Positions 7,527 through 15,683 of a stretch of 64,000 nt of DNA are shown here, in pieces. Positions within the stretch are counted from its first letter, which is position 1; every line of letters starts with the position of its first letter. The translations under genes and the position numbers were made by a program. Source of the stretch: Mesorhizobium sp. LMG 17147 (lineage in GTDB: Bacteria; Pseudomonadota; Alphaproteobacteria; Rhizobiales; Rhizobiaceae); NCBI RefSeq assembly GCF_024297145.1, contig NZ_JANCTC010000008.1, positions 124,001 to 188,000 of the forward strand, read 5' to 3'. Under the pieces are notes generated by a model, which saw only the letters and a program-made list of their open reading frames with translations, ran no database searches and was not told the origin of the DNA.

Positions 7527-8602
7527 GACCGGATTCACCCGATTTTCGCGAAGCGCCCGTCGCCATTATCGGCGGCAGCGGCTTCATCGGCTCCAACCTC
7601 GCCGACAGCCTGTTGTCGGATGGCGAACCGGTTCTGGTAATCGACAATCTGAGCCGTCCCGGCGTCGAGCAGAACCTCGAATGGCTGACGCAAAAGCACG
7701 GCAGCCGTCTCACCACTGAAATCATCGACATCCGCGAGGCCGAGGCGCTGATGCCGCTGGTGGCTGGTTCGAAGGCGGTTTTCCACTTTGCCGCGCAGAC
7801 CGCCGTCACCACGAGCCTGGTTCGGCCGGACGAGGATTTCGACATCAACCTGCGCGGAACGTTCAACGTCCTGGAAGCCGCTCGCCGCAGCGGCAAACGC
7901 ATCCCCGTCGTTTTCGCCAGCACCAACAAGGTCTATGGGCGGCTCGCTGACATTGCGATGCGCGAAGAGGACGGCAAATATGCGCCTTGCGACGCCAGCA
8001 TCCAGGCGCACGGCATTGACGAGACGCGCGGCCTTGATTTCTGCACGCCCTATGGCTGCTCCAAGGGCGCGGCGGACCAGTATGTCCTCGACTACGCCAA
8101 GTCATACGATCTGCCGACGGCGGTGCTGCGCATGAGCTGTATCTATGGACCGCGCCAGTTCGGGACGGAGGATCAGGGCTGGGTCGCCCATTTCCTGCTT
8201 AGCGCGTTCTCCGACCGGCCGATCACCATCTATGGCGACGGCAAGCAGGTGCGCGACATCCTGCATGTTGCCGACGCGGTAGCGGCCTACCGCGCGGTGC
8301 TCGACCGGATCGAGGAAATCAAGGGCCAGGCATTCAATCTCGGCGGCGGACCGGAAAACGCCGTCAGCCTGCGCATGCTACTGAACGAGATTTGCGACAT
8401 AACGAAACGGGACGTTTCGATCCGTTACGACCGCGAACGCACCGGCGACCAACCATTCTTCGTCGCCGACACACGCGCGATCGAGGCGGCGCTAGGATGG
8501 AAAGCGCATGTCTCGTGGCGAAACGGCATCCGCGACCTCGCCGACTGGCTGCATCGTCATCGCGTCGACCCGCATCCCGAACCGGCGAGGTACGTGGCAT
8601 GA
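7523..8602 (+). CDS. NAD-dependent epimerase, CDP-paratose 2-epimerase-like
   Basis: A 359-residue extended SDR. It has the nucleotide-binding GGSGFIGSN near residue 16, the active-site TNKVYG and YGCSKGAAD with its YxxxK, and the segment CIYGPRQFGTEDQGWVAHF that is typical of CDP-paratose/tyvelose 2-epimerases. The substrate is probably a nucleotide-bound hexose made for the glycan built by this cluster. It overlaps both neighbours by ATGA, which implies coupled translation. Confidence 0.88.
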   Translation: MRPDSPDFREAPVAIIGGSGFIGSNLADSLLSDGEPVLVIDNLSRPGVEQNLEWLTQKHGSRLTTEIIDIREAEALMPLVAGSKAVFHFAAQTAVTTSLVRPDEDFDINLRGTFNVLEAARRSGKRIPVVFASTNKVYGRLADIAMREEDGKYAPCDASIQAHGIDETRGLDFCTPYGCSKGAADQYVLDYAKSYDLPTAVLRMSCIYGPRQFGTEDQGWVAHFLLSAFSDRPITIYGDGKQVRDILHVADAVAAYRAVLDRIEEIKGQAFNLGGGPENAVSLRMLLNEICDITKRDVSIRYDRERTGDQPFFVADTRAIEAALGWKAHVSWRNGIRDLADWLHRHRVDPHPEPARYVA

Positions 8603-9891
8603 AGGTCGCTCTGGTCAATCCGTCCTGGACCTACCAGGACAGCATCTATTTCGGCTGCCGCCAGCCGCATCTGCCGCTCGAACTCGGCTATTCGAAAGCC
8701 TTGCTCGAAGCCGCCGGCCACGAGGTACTGATGCTGGACGGGCAGATCCAGAAGCTCGACAATGCCGCGCTTGCCGATCGCGTCGCCACTTTCGAGCCTG
8801 ATATGACCGTCGTCAGCACCGCGCCGACCTACCTGTTCTGGCGCTGCGCACCGCCCGAGTTGCGCGTGCCGGCTGAGTTCCTCAACCATCTTGCCGGGCG
8901 CGGCGGCCGCACCGTCGCCGTCGGGCCGCATGGCTCGGCGACGCCGGCGCCGACTTTGCGCAAGCTTGGCGTCGACATTGTCGTGCGCGGCGAATGCGAG
9001 GAAGTGGTCGCGGAACTCGCCCGGCGCGACGACTGGAATGCTGCGCCGTCCACCGCCCATTTTGAGGATGGAGAACTGGTTTCGAACGGCGGCGTGCATG
9101 CGAGCTCGTTCATCGATCACCCAGCGCTCGAATGGCCATCGGACTGGATAGCCGCCCATTCGCACCACCATCACCGCTTCGACGACAACCAGGTCGGCTT
9201 TGGCGCCGAGGTCGAGGCGTCGCGCGGCTGCCCGTATAATTGCAGCTTCTGCGCCAAGATCGATTTCCGCGACGCCTATCGCCGCCGGAACCACGAAGCG
9301 GTGATCGCCGAGATCGACCGGCTGATCGCACAGGGCGTCGGCTACATCTACTTCATCGACGAGATATTCCTGCCGCAAAAGGCGTTGCTGGAAGCGTTGG
9401 TCGATCGCGATGTGAAGTTCGGCGTGCAGACGCGCATCGACCTCTGGAAACCGGAACTGCTGAAACTGCTCGGCGCCGCCGGCTGCGTCTCGATCGAGGC
9501 GGGGCTCGAAAGCCTGACGGTGGAAGGCCGCGCCATGCTGGCAAAACGCTGCCGGCTGGGCACCGAGGAACTGGCCGCGTTGCTGGTCGACGCAAGGCGC
9601 CATGTGCCGTTCGTTCAGGCCAATCTCATCGGCGTGGTCGAAGACGATCCCGCGCTGGTCGACTATTGGCGAAAGCACCTGATCGACAACGGCGTTTGGG
9701 CCAACGAACCGGTGCCGCTTTATCCTTATCCGAGTTCGCCCAGCTACCGCGAACTTTGGGGCGAGCCGGACGACCTCGCCTGGGAGCGCGCGCATGAACA
9801 TTACCTCGCATCCTTCCGGACGTTCAGCGACATCCAGGAGAAGCGTCCGCGTCCGCTGGCTGAATTGGAGGCCACATGTTGCGGACACTGA
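8599..9891 (+). CDS. B12-binding radical SAM protein
   Basis: A 430-residue enzyme. The N-terminal part (about 1-180) has the layout of a cobalamin-binding domain, opening with KVALVNPSW. The radical SAM domain carries the iron-sulfur cluster motif CxxxCxxC at Cys211, Cys215 and Cys218, followed by ID-FRDAYRRR. Such class B enzymes often transfer methyl groups to unactivated carbons or phosphorus, though some do other chemistry. The start at 8599 overlaps the preceding stop by ATGA; a longer upstream frame would intrude into the epimerase. I recall B12-radical-SAM proteins of this kind as a marker of the 'rhizo-twelve' gene set. Confidence 0.9.
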   Translation: MKVALVNPSWTYQDSIYFGCRQPHLPLELGYSKALLEAAGHEVLMLDGQIQKLDNAALADRVATFEPDMTVVSTAPTYLFWRCAPPELRVPAEFLNHLAGRGGRTVAVGPHGSATPAPTLRKLGVDIVVRGECEEVVAELARRDDWNAAPSTAHFEDGELVSNGGVHASSFIDHPALEWPSDWIAAHSHHHHRFDDNQVGFGAEVEASRGCPYNCSFCAKIDFRDAYRRRNHEAVIAEIDRLIAQGVGYIYFIDEIFLPQKALLEALVDRDVKFGVQTRIDLWKPELLKLLGAAGCVSIEAGLESLTVEGRAMLAKRCRLGTEELAALLVDARRHVPFVQANLIGVVEDDPALVDYWRKHLIDNGVWANEPVPLYPYPSSPSYRELWGEPDDLAWERAHEHYLASFRTFSDIQEKRPRPLAELEATCCGH

Positions 9892-10976
9892 GCCCGCCGC
9901 GTCGCATCCTGATGACTGTCGATGCCGTCGGCGGCGTCTGGCGCTATGCGCTCGATCTGGCCAGGCAACTGGTCGCCGGCGGCGACAGTGTCGTGCTTGC
10001 CGGGCTTGGTCCGGAACCGTCCAGGCAGCAGGCCGAGGAGGCGCAGTCATTCGCGGCGCTGACCTGGCTCAACACGCCGCCCGACTGGATGACCCGCGAC
10101 GAGCAAGACCTCGACGCGTTGCAGCAGGAGCTGCTCCCGCTCATCCGTGACTACGCCATCGACATCGTCCATCTCAACGCGCCGACGCAGGCTGCGGGGC
10201 TCGACGTGCCCTGCCCGGTCGTGGCGGTGTCGCATTCCTGCGTGGTGACATGGTTCCACGCCGTCAAGGGACAGGCGGCGGACGGCGATTGGGCCTGGCA
10301 GAAGGACCGCAACCGGCGCGGTCTCGACGACGCAGGCATGGTCGTTGCACCCAGCCGCAGCCATGCCGACATGCTTGAAACCTGCTACGGGCCGATCGCC
10401 CGCCTGAGCGTCGTCAGCAACGGTGCACGGCCCGGGCCGAAGAGCGAAAGGCGGGAATCGGTCGTTTTCGCCGCCGCGCGCTGGTGGGACGAAGGAAAGA
10501 ATGCGGCGGTGCTGGACCGGGCCGCCTCCCTGACGCAATGGCCGATCTTCGTCGCCGGCTCGCTGCAAGGGCCGGACGGCCAGCATGTTGGCTTCAGCCA
10601 CGCCGTTCCCGTCGGGCCGGTACCGCATGAGGAAGTGCGCCTGCTGATGGCGCGGGCCGGCATTTTTGTATCGCCGTCGCTCTACGAACCGTTCGGTCTG
10701 GCCACGCTGGAAGCCGCGATGTCGAAGACGCCTTTGGTGCTCGCCGATATTTCGACCTATCGCGAACTGTGGGACGGCGCGGCCATGTTCTACGACGCGC
10801 GCGATCCGGGCGATCTCGCCAGATGCATCAGCAGCCTTTGCAGCGACGCGCAGCGCCGGCGAGAACTCGGTGAGGCGGCGGCCCGCCGAAGCCGCAGATT
10901 TTCATTGGCAAGACAGGCGACCGCTATGCGCGGCGTCTACGACAAGGCGGCCCTGGCCACCATGGCGGATAGTTGA
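9876..10976 (+). CDS. GT4-family glycosyltransferase
   Basis: A 366-residue retaining glycosyltransferase of GT-B fold. The N-terminal glycine-rich motif GGVWRYALDLA is that of GT4 enzymes which recognise the acceptor, and the C-terminal EPFGLATLE gives the EX7E motif that holds the donor nucleotide. No membrane span is seen, so it works in the cytoplasm or at the inner membrane surface. It overlaps the radical SAM gene by 16 bases. Donor and acceptor are unknown; UDP-xylose from the decarboxylase at 14303 is one candidate donor. Confidence 0.9.
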   Translation: MLRTLSPPRRILMTVDAVGGVWRYALDLARQLVAGGDSVVLAGLGPEPSRQQAEEAQSFAALTWLNTPPDWMTRDEQDLDALQQELLPLIRDYAIDIVHLNAPTQAAGLDVPCPVVAVSHSCVVTWFHAVKGQAADGDWAWQKDRNRRGLDDAGMVVAPSRSHADMLETCYGPIARLSVVSNGARPGPKSERRESVVFAAARWWDEGKNAAVLDRAASLTQWPIFVAGSLQGPDGQHVGFSHAVPVGPVPHEEVRLLMARAGIFVSPSLYEPFGLATLEAAMSKTPLVLADISTYRELWDGAAMFYDARDPGDLARCISSLCSDAQRRRELGEAAARRSRRFSLARQATAMRGVYDKAALATMADS

Positions 10977-10978
10977 TT

Positions 10979-12109
10979 ATGCGGTTTTTGTTCTACACCC
11001 ATTCGATCGTTTCCGACTGGAACCACGGCAACGCACATTTCCTGCGCGGCATCATGCGTGAGCTGGTCGTGCGCGGGCACCAGGCTATCGCGCTGGAGCC
11101 TGCCGACGGCTGGAGCCGGTCGAACCTGCTGGCCGAGAAAGGGTCCTTCGCGATCGAACGATTCCGGAAGGACTTTCCCGAGTTGATGCCCCTCACCTAT
11201 GACGCTGCCTTCGACCACGAAGCCTGGATCTCCGATGCCGATGTGGTGATCGTGCATGAGTGGACCGAGCCGGATCTTGTCGCGCGGCTGGGCAGGGCGA
11301 AAGCGAATGGCGGGCGTTTCACGCTGCTGTTCCACGACACGCACCATCGGGCTATATCGGCCACGCAAGCGATCTCCTGCTTGCGGCTTGAACATTATGA
11401 CGGCGTGCTCGCCTTCGGCGAGGCGCTGCGGGAAAGCTATCTCCGTGCCGGATGGGGCAAGCGGGTCTTCACCTGGCACGAGGCAGCCGATGACCACCTG
11501 TTCCAGCCGCATCCTGAAATCGAGCGTAGTTCCGACCTTATCTGGATCGGCAATTGGGGCGACGACGAGCGCAGCGCCGAAATTAGGGAGTTCCTGGTCG
11601 GCCCGGTGCGTGAGCTCGGCCTGAGCGGAACCGTCCACGGCGTTCGCTATCCGCCGGAGGCGCTCGCCGACCTTGCGGCCGCCGGCCTGCGCTACGAAGG
11701 CTGGATCGCCAATGCCGACGTGCCGAAGGCGTTCGCGGCGAACCGCATCACGGTTCACATCCCGCGGCGTCCATATCGCGAAAGCCTGCCCGGCATCCCG
11801 ACCATCCGCATGTTCGAGGCGCTCGCCTGCGGCATTCCGCTCGTTTCGGCGCCCTGGTCCGATGTCGAACGCTTGTTCAGGCCCGGCACCGATTTCCTGT
11901 TTGCAAATAATGGCTTCGAGATGCGGCGTCATCTTCGCGCCGTGCTGCACGATGCGGATCTCGCCGCTTCTCTGGCGACCTCGGGCCTCGAGACCATCCG
12001 CTTGCGGCACACATGCCGGCACCGGGCGGATGAATTGTTCGGCGTGCTCGCCGAATGCGGGCACCGCCGAGCCGCCGACACGATCCTTGCAAAGGAGGCC
12101 GCCGAATGA
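10979..12109 (+). CDS. CgeB-like glycosyltransferase (paralogue 1)
   Basis: A 376-residue protein starting at ATG 10979, two bases after the previous stop; a TTG six bases earlier is possible. The opening HSIVSDWNHGNAHFLRGIMR and the C-terminal IRMFEALACGIPLVSAPW match the CgeB-type glycosyltransferase family, whose last third holds the donor site. Three further members of the same family lie in this cluster (12106, 13197, 19325), sharing the WGNGHAT-like start and the FEA-ACG motif. It probably adds one sugar to the product; specificity is unknown. Confidence 0.85.
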   Translation: MRFLFYTHSIVSDWNHGNAHFLRGIMRELVVRGHQAIALEPADGWSRSNLLAEKGSFAIERFRKDFPELMPLTYDAAFDHEAWISDADVVIVHEWTEPDLVARLGRAKANGGRFTLLFHDTHHRAISATQAISCLRLEHYDGVLAFGEALRESYLRAGWGKRVFTWHEAADDHLFQPHPEIERSSDLIWIGNWGDDERSAEIREFLVGPVRELGLSGTVHGVRYPPEALADLAAAGLRYEGWIANADVPKAFAANRITVHIPRRPYRESLPGIPTIRMFEALACGIPLVSAPWSDVERLFRPGTDFLFANNGFEMRRHLRAVLHDADLAASLATSGLETIRLRHTCRHRADELFGVLAECGHRRAADTILAKEAAE

Positions 12110-13200
12110 AGATCGCATTCTACGGATCGAGCCTGCTGTCGTCCTATTGGAACGGCGCGGCAACCTATTACCGCGGATTGCTCAAGGCCCTGGCAAGGCT
12201 CGGCTATGACATCACCTTCTACGAGCCGGACGTCTACGATCGCCAGAAAAACCGCGACATCGAGGCGCCGGACTGGTGTGCCGTGGTCGTCTACGAGGCC
12301 ACCCCGCATGCCATGATGCAGGTGGCCGCGCGGGCGGCGGAGGCGGATATCGTAGTCAAGGCGAGTGGCGTCGGTTTCGCCGACGACGCGCTGTTGCGGG
12401 CGGTGCTCGATCACGCCCGTGCCGATGCGCTGACCGTATTCTGGGATGTCGATGCGCCGGCGACGCTCGGCCAGTTGCGCGACGAGCCCGACCATCCGCT
12501 GCATCGCGCACTGCAGGAAATCGACCTCGTGCTGACCTATGGCGGCGGCGACCCGGTGGTCTGGGCCTATCGGGCCATGGGAGCGGCCGAATGCGTGCCG
12601 ATCTACAATGCGCTCGATCCGGAAACGCATCATCCGGTCGGCAAGGATATGCGTTTTGCCTGCGATCTCGCCTTCCTCGGCAACCGGCTGCCGGACCGCG
12701 AGGCGCGCGTCGAGGCCTTCTTCCTCGACCCGGCCGGCCGCTCGGCCGATCAGCGCTTCCTGCTCGGCGGGTCTGGCTGGGGCGACAAGCAGATGCCTGC
12801 CAATGTCCGATGGCTGGGCCATGTCGGCACGCGTGACCACAATGCACTGAACGTCACGGCTAAGGCGGTGCTCAACATCAGCCGCGACAGCATGGCGGCC
12901 AACGGCTTCTCACCGGCGACGCGCGTGTTCGAGGCAGCCGGCGCCGGCGCGTGCCTCATCACCGACGCCTGGCTCGGTGTGGACCTGTTCCTGAAACCCG
13001 GCGAGGAAATCCTGGTCGCGCGCGATGGCGAGGATGTCGCCGAGATCATGCAAAGCCTTAGCGCCGAACGGGCCAAGGCGATCGGGGCATCCGCGCTTCG
13101 GCGGGTACTTGGCGAACATACCTATACGACACGGGCCGTTTTGGCCGACGCCATTTTCAGGCGCCATTTCGAGCGTCCGACCGTGGAGGCGGCCGAATGA
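12106..13200 (+). CDS. CgeB-like glycosyltransferase (paralogue 2)
   Basis: A 364-residue member of the same family as the genes before and after it. It begins FYGSSLLSSYWNGAATYYRG, carries FWDVDAPATLGQL in the middle, and ends with RVFEAAGAGACLITDAW. The start at 12106 is backed by an AGGAGG ribosome site and the ATGA overlap with the previous gene. The middle motif D-[VIL]-D-[AT]-P-[AV]-T-L recurs in paralogues 3 and 4 but not in paralogue 1, so this one groups with those. Confidence 0.86.
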   Translation: MKIAFYGSSLLSSYWNGAATYYRGLLKALARLGYDITFYEPDVYDRQKNRDIEAPDWCAVVVYEATPHAMMQVAARAAEADIVVKASGVGFADDALLRAVLDHARADALTVFWDVDAPATLGQLRDEPDHPLHRALQEIDLVLTYGGGDPVVWAYRAMGAAECVPIYNALDPETHHPVGKDMRFACDLAFLGNRLPDREARVEAFFLDPAGRSADQRFLLGGSGWGDKQMPANVRWLGHVGTRDHNALNVTAKAVLNISRDSMAANGFSPATRVFEAAGAGACLITDAWLGVDLFLKPGEEILVARDGEDVAEIMQSLSAERAKAIGASALRRVLGEHTYTTRAVLADAIFRRHFERPTVEAAE

Positions 13201-14306
13201 CGAAGCCGCTCGACATCGTCTTTCTTGGGCTGTCGCTCTCCTCGTCCTGGGGAAACGGCCACGCCACCACCTTTCGGGGGCTGCTTAAAGGTCTCCACGA
13301 ACTCGGTCACCGCGTCACCTTTCTCGAACGCGACGTGCCGTGGTACGCAAGTCACCGGGATCTGCGCGATCCCGATTTCTGCGCGTTGCGCTACTATGAA
13401 ACGACCGATGATCTTCGCCGCAATTTTGCGCGCTGCCTGCGCGATGCCGATATCGTGGTCGTCGGCTCCTTCGTTCCGCAAGGCCCTGAAATCATCGACG
13501 TCGTGGCATCGCTGTGCACAGGTCAGTTCTGCTTCTACGACATCGACACGCCGGTCACGCTGGCAAAGCTTTCAAGCGATGATTGCGAGTATATTGCTAG
13601 GCGGCAGGTCCCGTATTTCGATGTCTACTTCTCCTTCACCGGCGGGCCGACGCTTGCCCGTCTGACGGCGGAATTCGGCGCGAGGCGGGCCGAGCCGCTC
13701 TACTGCTCCGTCGACCCGGAACGGCATCACGGAACCGGCGACCCGATCCGCTGGGATCTCGGCTATCTCGGCACTTACAGCCCCGACCGCCAGACGGCGC
13801 TGGAGGCCCTGCTGTTCGAACCGGCGCGTCGCATGCCGCAGCGTCGCTTCGTCGTTGCCGGCTCGCAATATCCGCGCGAAATCGCCTGGCCGGACAATGT
13901 CGATCGCATCGAACACCTGCCGCCGGCAGACCATGCCGCCTTTTACAGCCGCCAACGCTACACGTTGAACGTCACGCGCAGTTCCATGATCGCGGCCGGA
14001 TGGTCGCCTAGCGTGCGACTCTTCGAGGCAGCCGCCTGCGGCACGGCGATCATCAGCGATTGCTGGGCCGGACTGGACAGCCTGTTTCCAGGGCGGACGA
14101 TCCACACGGCGCGCAGGACCGAGGACGTAATCGGTATCCTGTCTGGAGAATCCGACGGCGCCCGGCTTGCCATGGCCAAGCAGGCGCGCGTGCTCATCCT
14201 GGCAGCTCACACTAGCATCGCAAGAGCCCGCGAATTCGTTGCGCTGTTGGGGCAGGCCAAATCGCCACGTTCTGTTCTCGATCTGGACGTCGAGAGCGCA
14301 GCATGA
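13197..14306 (+). CDS. CgeB-like glycosyltransferase (paralogue 3)
   Basis: A 369-residue family member with SSSWGNGHATTFRGLLKG at the start, YDIDTPVTLAKL in the middle and SVRLFEAAACGTAII in the donor region. It is most similar to the protein at 19325-20428, sharing WGNGHAT, DTPVTLA, YLGTY, RRF and LPPADH. The two flank the inositol-phosphate synthase region and look like a duplication within the cluster. ATGA overlaps on both sides put it firmly in the operon. Confidence 0.87.
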   Translation: MTKPLDIVFLGLSLSSSWGNGHATTFRGLLKGLHELGHRVTFLERDVPWYASHRDLRDPDFCALRYYETTDDLRRNFARCLRDADIVVVGSFVPQGPEIIDVVASLCTGQFCFYDIDTPVTLAKLSSDDCEYIARRQVPYFDVYFSFTGGPTLARLTAEFGARRAEPLYCSVDPERHHGTGDPIRWDLGYLGTYSPDRQTALEALLFEPARRMPQRRFVVAGSQYPREIAWPDNVDRIEHLPPADHAAFYSRQRYTLNVTRSSMIAAGWSPSVRLFEAAACGTAIISDCWAGLDSLFPGRTIHTARRTEDVIGILSGESDGARLAMAKQARVLILAAHTSIARAREFVALLGQAKSPRSVLDLDVESAA

Positions 14307-15376
14307 CCCGCAGACGGGAGAAGATAGAGATGCAGCTATCAAGAAAGGCGCAACGGACCAGGACCGTACTTGTCGCCGGCGGCGCCGGCTTCCTCGGTTC
14401 GCATCTTTGCGAGACAATGCTCCAGGCCGGCTGGCGCGTGATCTGCGTCGACAATTTCCTTACCGGCCGCATGGAGAACATAGCATCGATCGCCGATCGT
14501 CCGGATTTTCGGCTGATCGAGCAAGACATTTGCCGGCCGTTGGAGCTTGGCGAACCGGTGGATCGCATCTTCAACATGGCATGCGCGGCATCGCCGCCGC
14601 GTTACCAGGCCGACCCGGTCCACACGACGCGGACTTGTGTCATCGGGACGCTCAATCTGCTGGAGCTCGCCGCCCGTAGTGGCGCCCGCTTCCTGCAGGC
14701 GTCCACCAGCGAAATTTATGGCGATCCCGAACAGCATCCGCAGAAGGAAGACTATGTCGGCCACGTGAACTGCATCGGCCCCCGCGCCTGCTATGACGAA
14801 GGCAAGCGCACCGCCGAAACCTTATGCTTCGATTATTTGAGAATGGGAAAAGCCGATATCCGTGTCGCGCGCATCTTCAACACCTACGGCCCCAGGATGG
14901 ACCCTGCGGACGGACGGATCGTTTCCAATCTGATCATGCAGGCACTCGAGAGACGGCCGCTGACGATATTCGGCGACGGGCTGCAGACCAGGTCGTTCTG
15001 CTACGTTTCCGATCTGGTCGACGGCTTGATCCGGTTGATGGAGGTCGATCCCAATCCACGCCAGCCGGTCAATCTGGGCAATCCGGGGGAGTTCACCATC
15101 CTGCAACTGGCGAGCCTGGTGAGAGGCATGACCGCAACCAAATCGGGCCTGAAATTCCTGCCGCTGCCGCAAGACGATCCTCGTCGTCGGCAACCCGACA
15201 TTTCCCGCGCAAAGAAGCTTCTCGGTTGGTCGCCAAAAGTGCCGCTCAGGCAAGGTTTGATGCGCACGATCGGCTATTTTGCCGAGCTTGAGACGGCGCA
15301 GATGATCGACAGAAGACGTCAAATTGCCGCCACCGTGCGTTCTGCCTCAGGCCGGCTGCAAAACCTGCCGGCCTGA
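14303..15376 (+). CDS. UDP-glucuronate decarboxylase-like (UDP-xylose synthase)
   Basis: A 357-residue extended SDR of the UXS type. After a short basic tail, GGAGFLGSH binds NAD, and FNMACAASPP, STSEIYGDP, CYDEGKRTAET (YxxxK) and ARIFNTYGPRM follow the UXS pattern closely. UXS oxidises UDP-glucuronate at C4, removes CO2 and reduces the product to UDP-xylose. It is the last gene of the uninterrupted run from 6420; a separate promoter-like site follows at 15445. UDP-xylose may feed one of the glycosyltransferases here; that link is inferred. Confidence 0.88.
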   Translation: MTRRREKIEMQLSRKAQRTRTVLVAGGAGFLGSHLCETMLQAGWRVICVDNFLTGRMENIASIADRPDFRLIEQDICRPLELGEPVDRIFNMACAASPPRYQADPVHTTRTCVIGTLNLLELAARSGARFLQASTSEIYGDPEQHPQKEDYVGHVNCIGPRACYDEGKRTAETLCFDYLRMGKADIRVARIFNTYGPRMDPADGRIVSNLIMQALERRPLTIFGDGLQTRSFCYVSDLVDGLIRLMEVDPNPRQPVNLGNPGEFTILQLASLVRGMTATKSGLKFLPLPQDDPRRRQPDISRAKKLLGWSPKVPLRQGLMRTIGYFAELETAQMIDRRRQIAATVRSASGRLQNLPA

Positions 15377-15444
15377 GGCGGGGAGCGTCTGGCCGCTGCA
15401 TGATCGCGCGGTCGTTTCGGATTTGGTCACTTTTTCTCGTCGCG

Positions 15445-15469
15445 GGAACAACCCGTCCAGCTTCTGGTT
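15445..15469 (+). promoter_or_regulatory. EcfG-type promoter, GGAAC-N17-GTT
   Basis: GGAAC at 15445-15449 and GTT at 15467-15469, spacer 17, ending 16 bases before the ATG of the 65-residue protein at 15486. It supports that small gene as real. Confidence 0.6.
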
Positions 15470-15485
15470 CTGCCAAGGTACCGGC

Positions 15486-15683
15486 ATGGAGACGACCGTG
15501 CATCCGAAGCGATCCGCCAAAGACATCGAGCAAATGGCCGCAAAGGAGACGGCTGCCTTCCTGCGGCGCGCCTCCATCACCTATCTGGAATGTTGCGTGA
15601 GCCTGATGATGACGCATCTTCAGCGCGAGGAGGTAGTCGCCATCCTCGAAAAGGAAGCGGATATGCTTCGCCGGCTGGACTGA
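15486..15683 (+). CDS. small helical protein, unknown function
   Basis: A 65-residue protein, apparently all helical and charged (AKDIEQMAAKETAAFLRRA, VVAILEKEADMLRRLD), with no membrane span. The ATG follows AAGG and a stress-type promoter, so the longer frame starting at 15324 is not needed. Its last 64 bases overlap the end of the opposite-strand gene 15620-17452, so the two transcripts collide. No function can be assigned. Confidence 0.65.
   Translation: METTVHPKRSAKDIEQMAAKETAAFLRRASITYLECCVSLMMTHLQREEVVAILEKEADMLRRLD

Noticed and set aside
8557..10050. A long open frame opposite the radical SAM gene
   Set aside because: No ribosome site, no domain, and it covers the conserved CxxxCxxC coding strand; typical antisense frame in GC-rich DNA.
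15324..15485. Longer start for the 65-residue gene at 15486
   Set aside because: The extension includes the GGAAC-N17-GTT site and overlaps the end of the decarboxylase gene in another frame; the ATG at 15486 has its own AAGG site.
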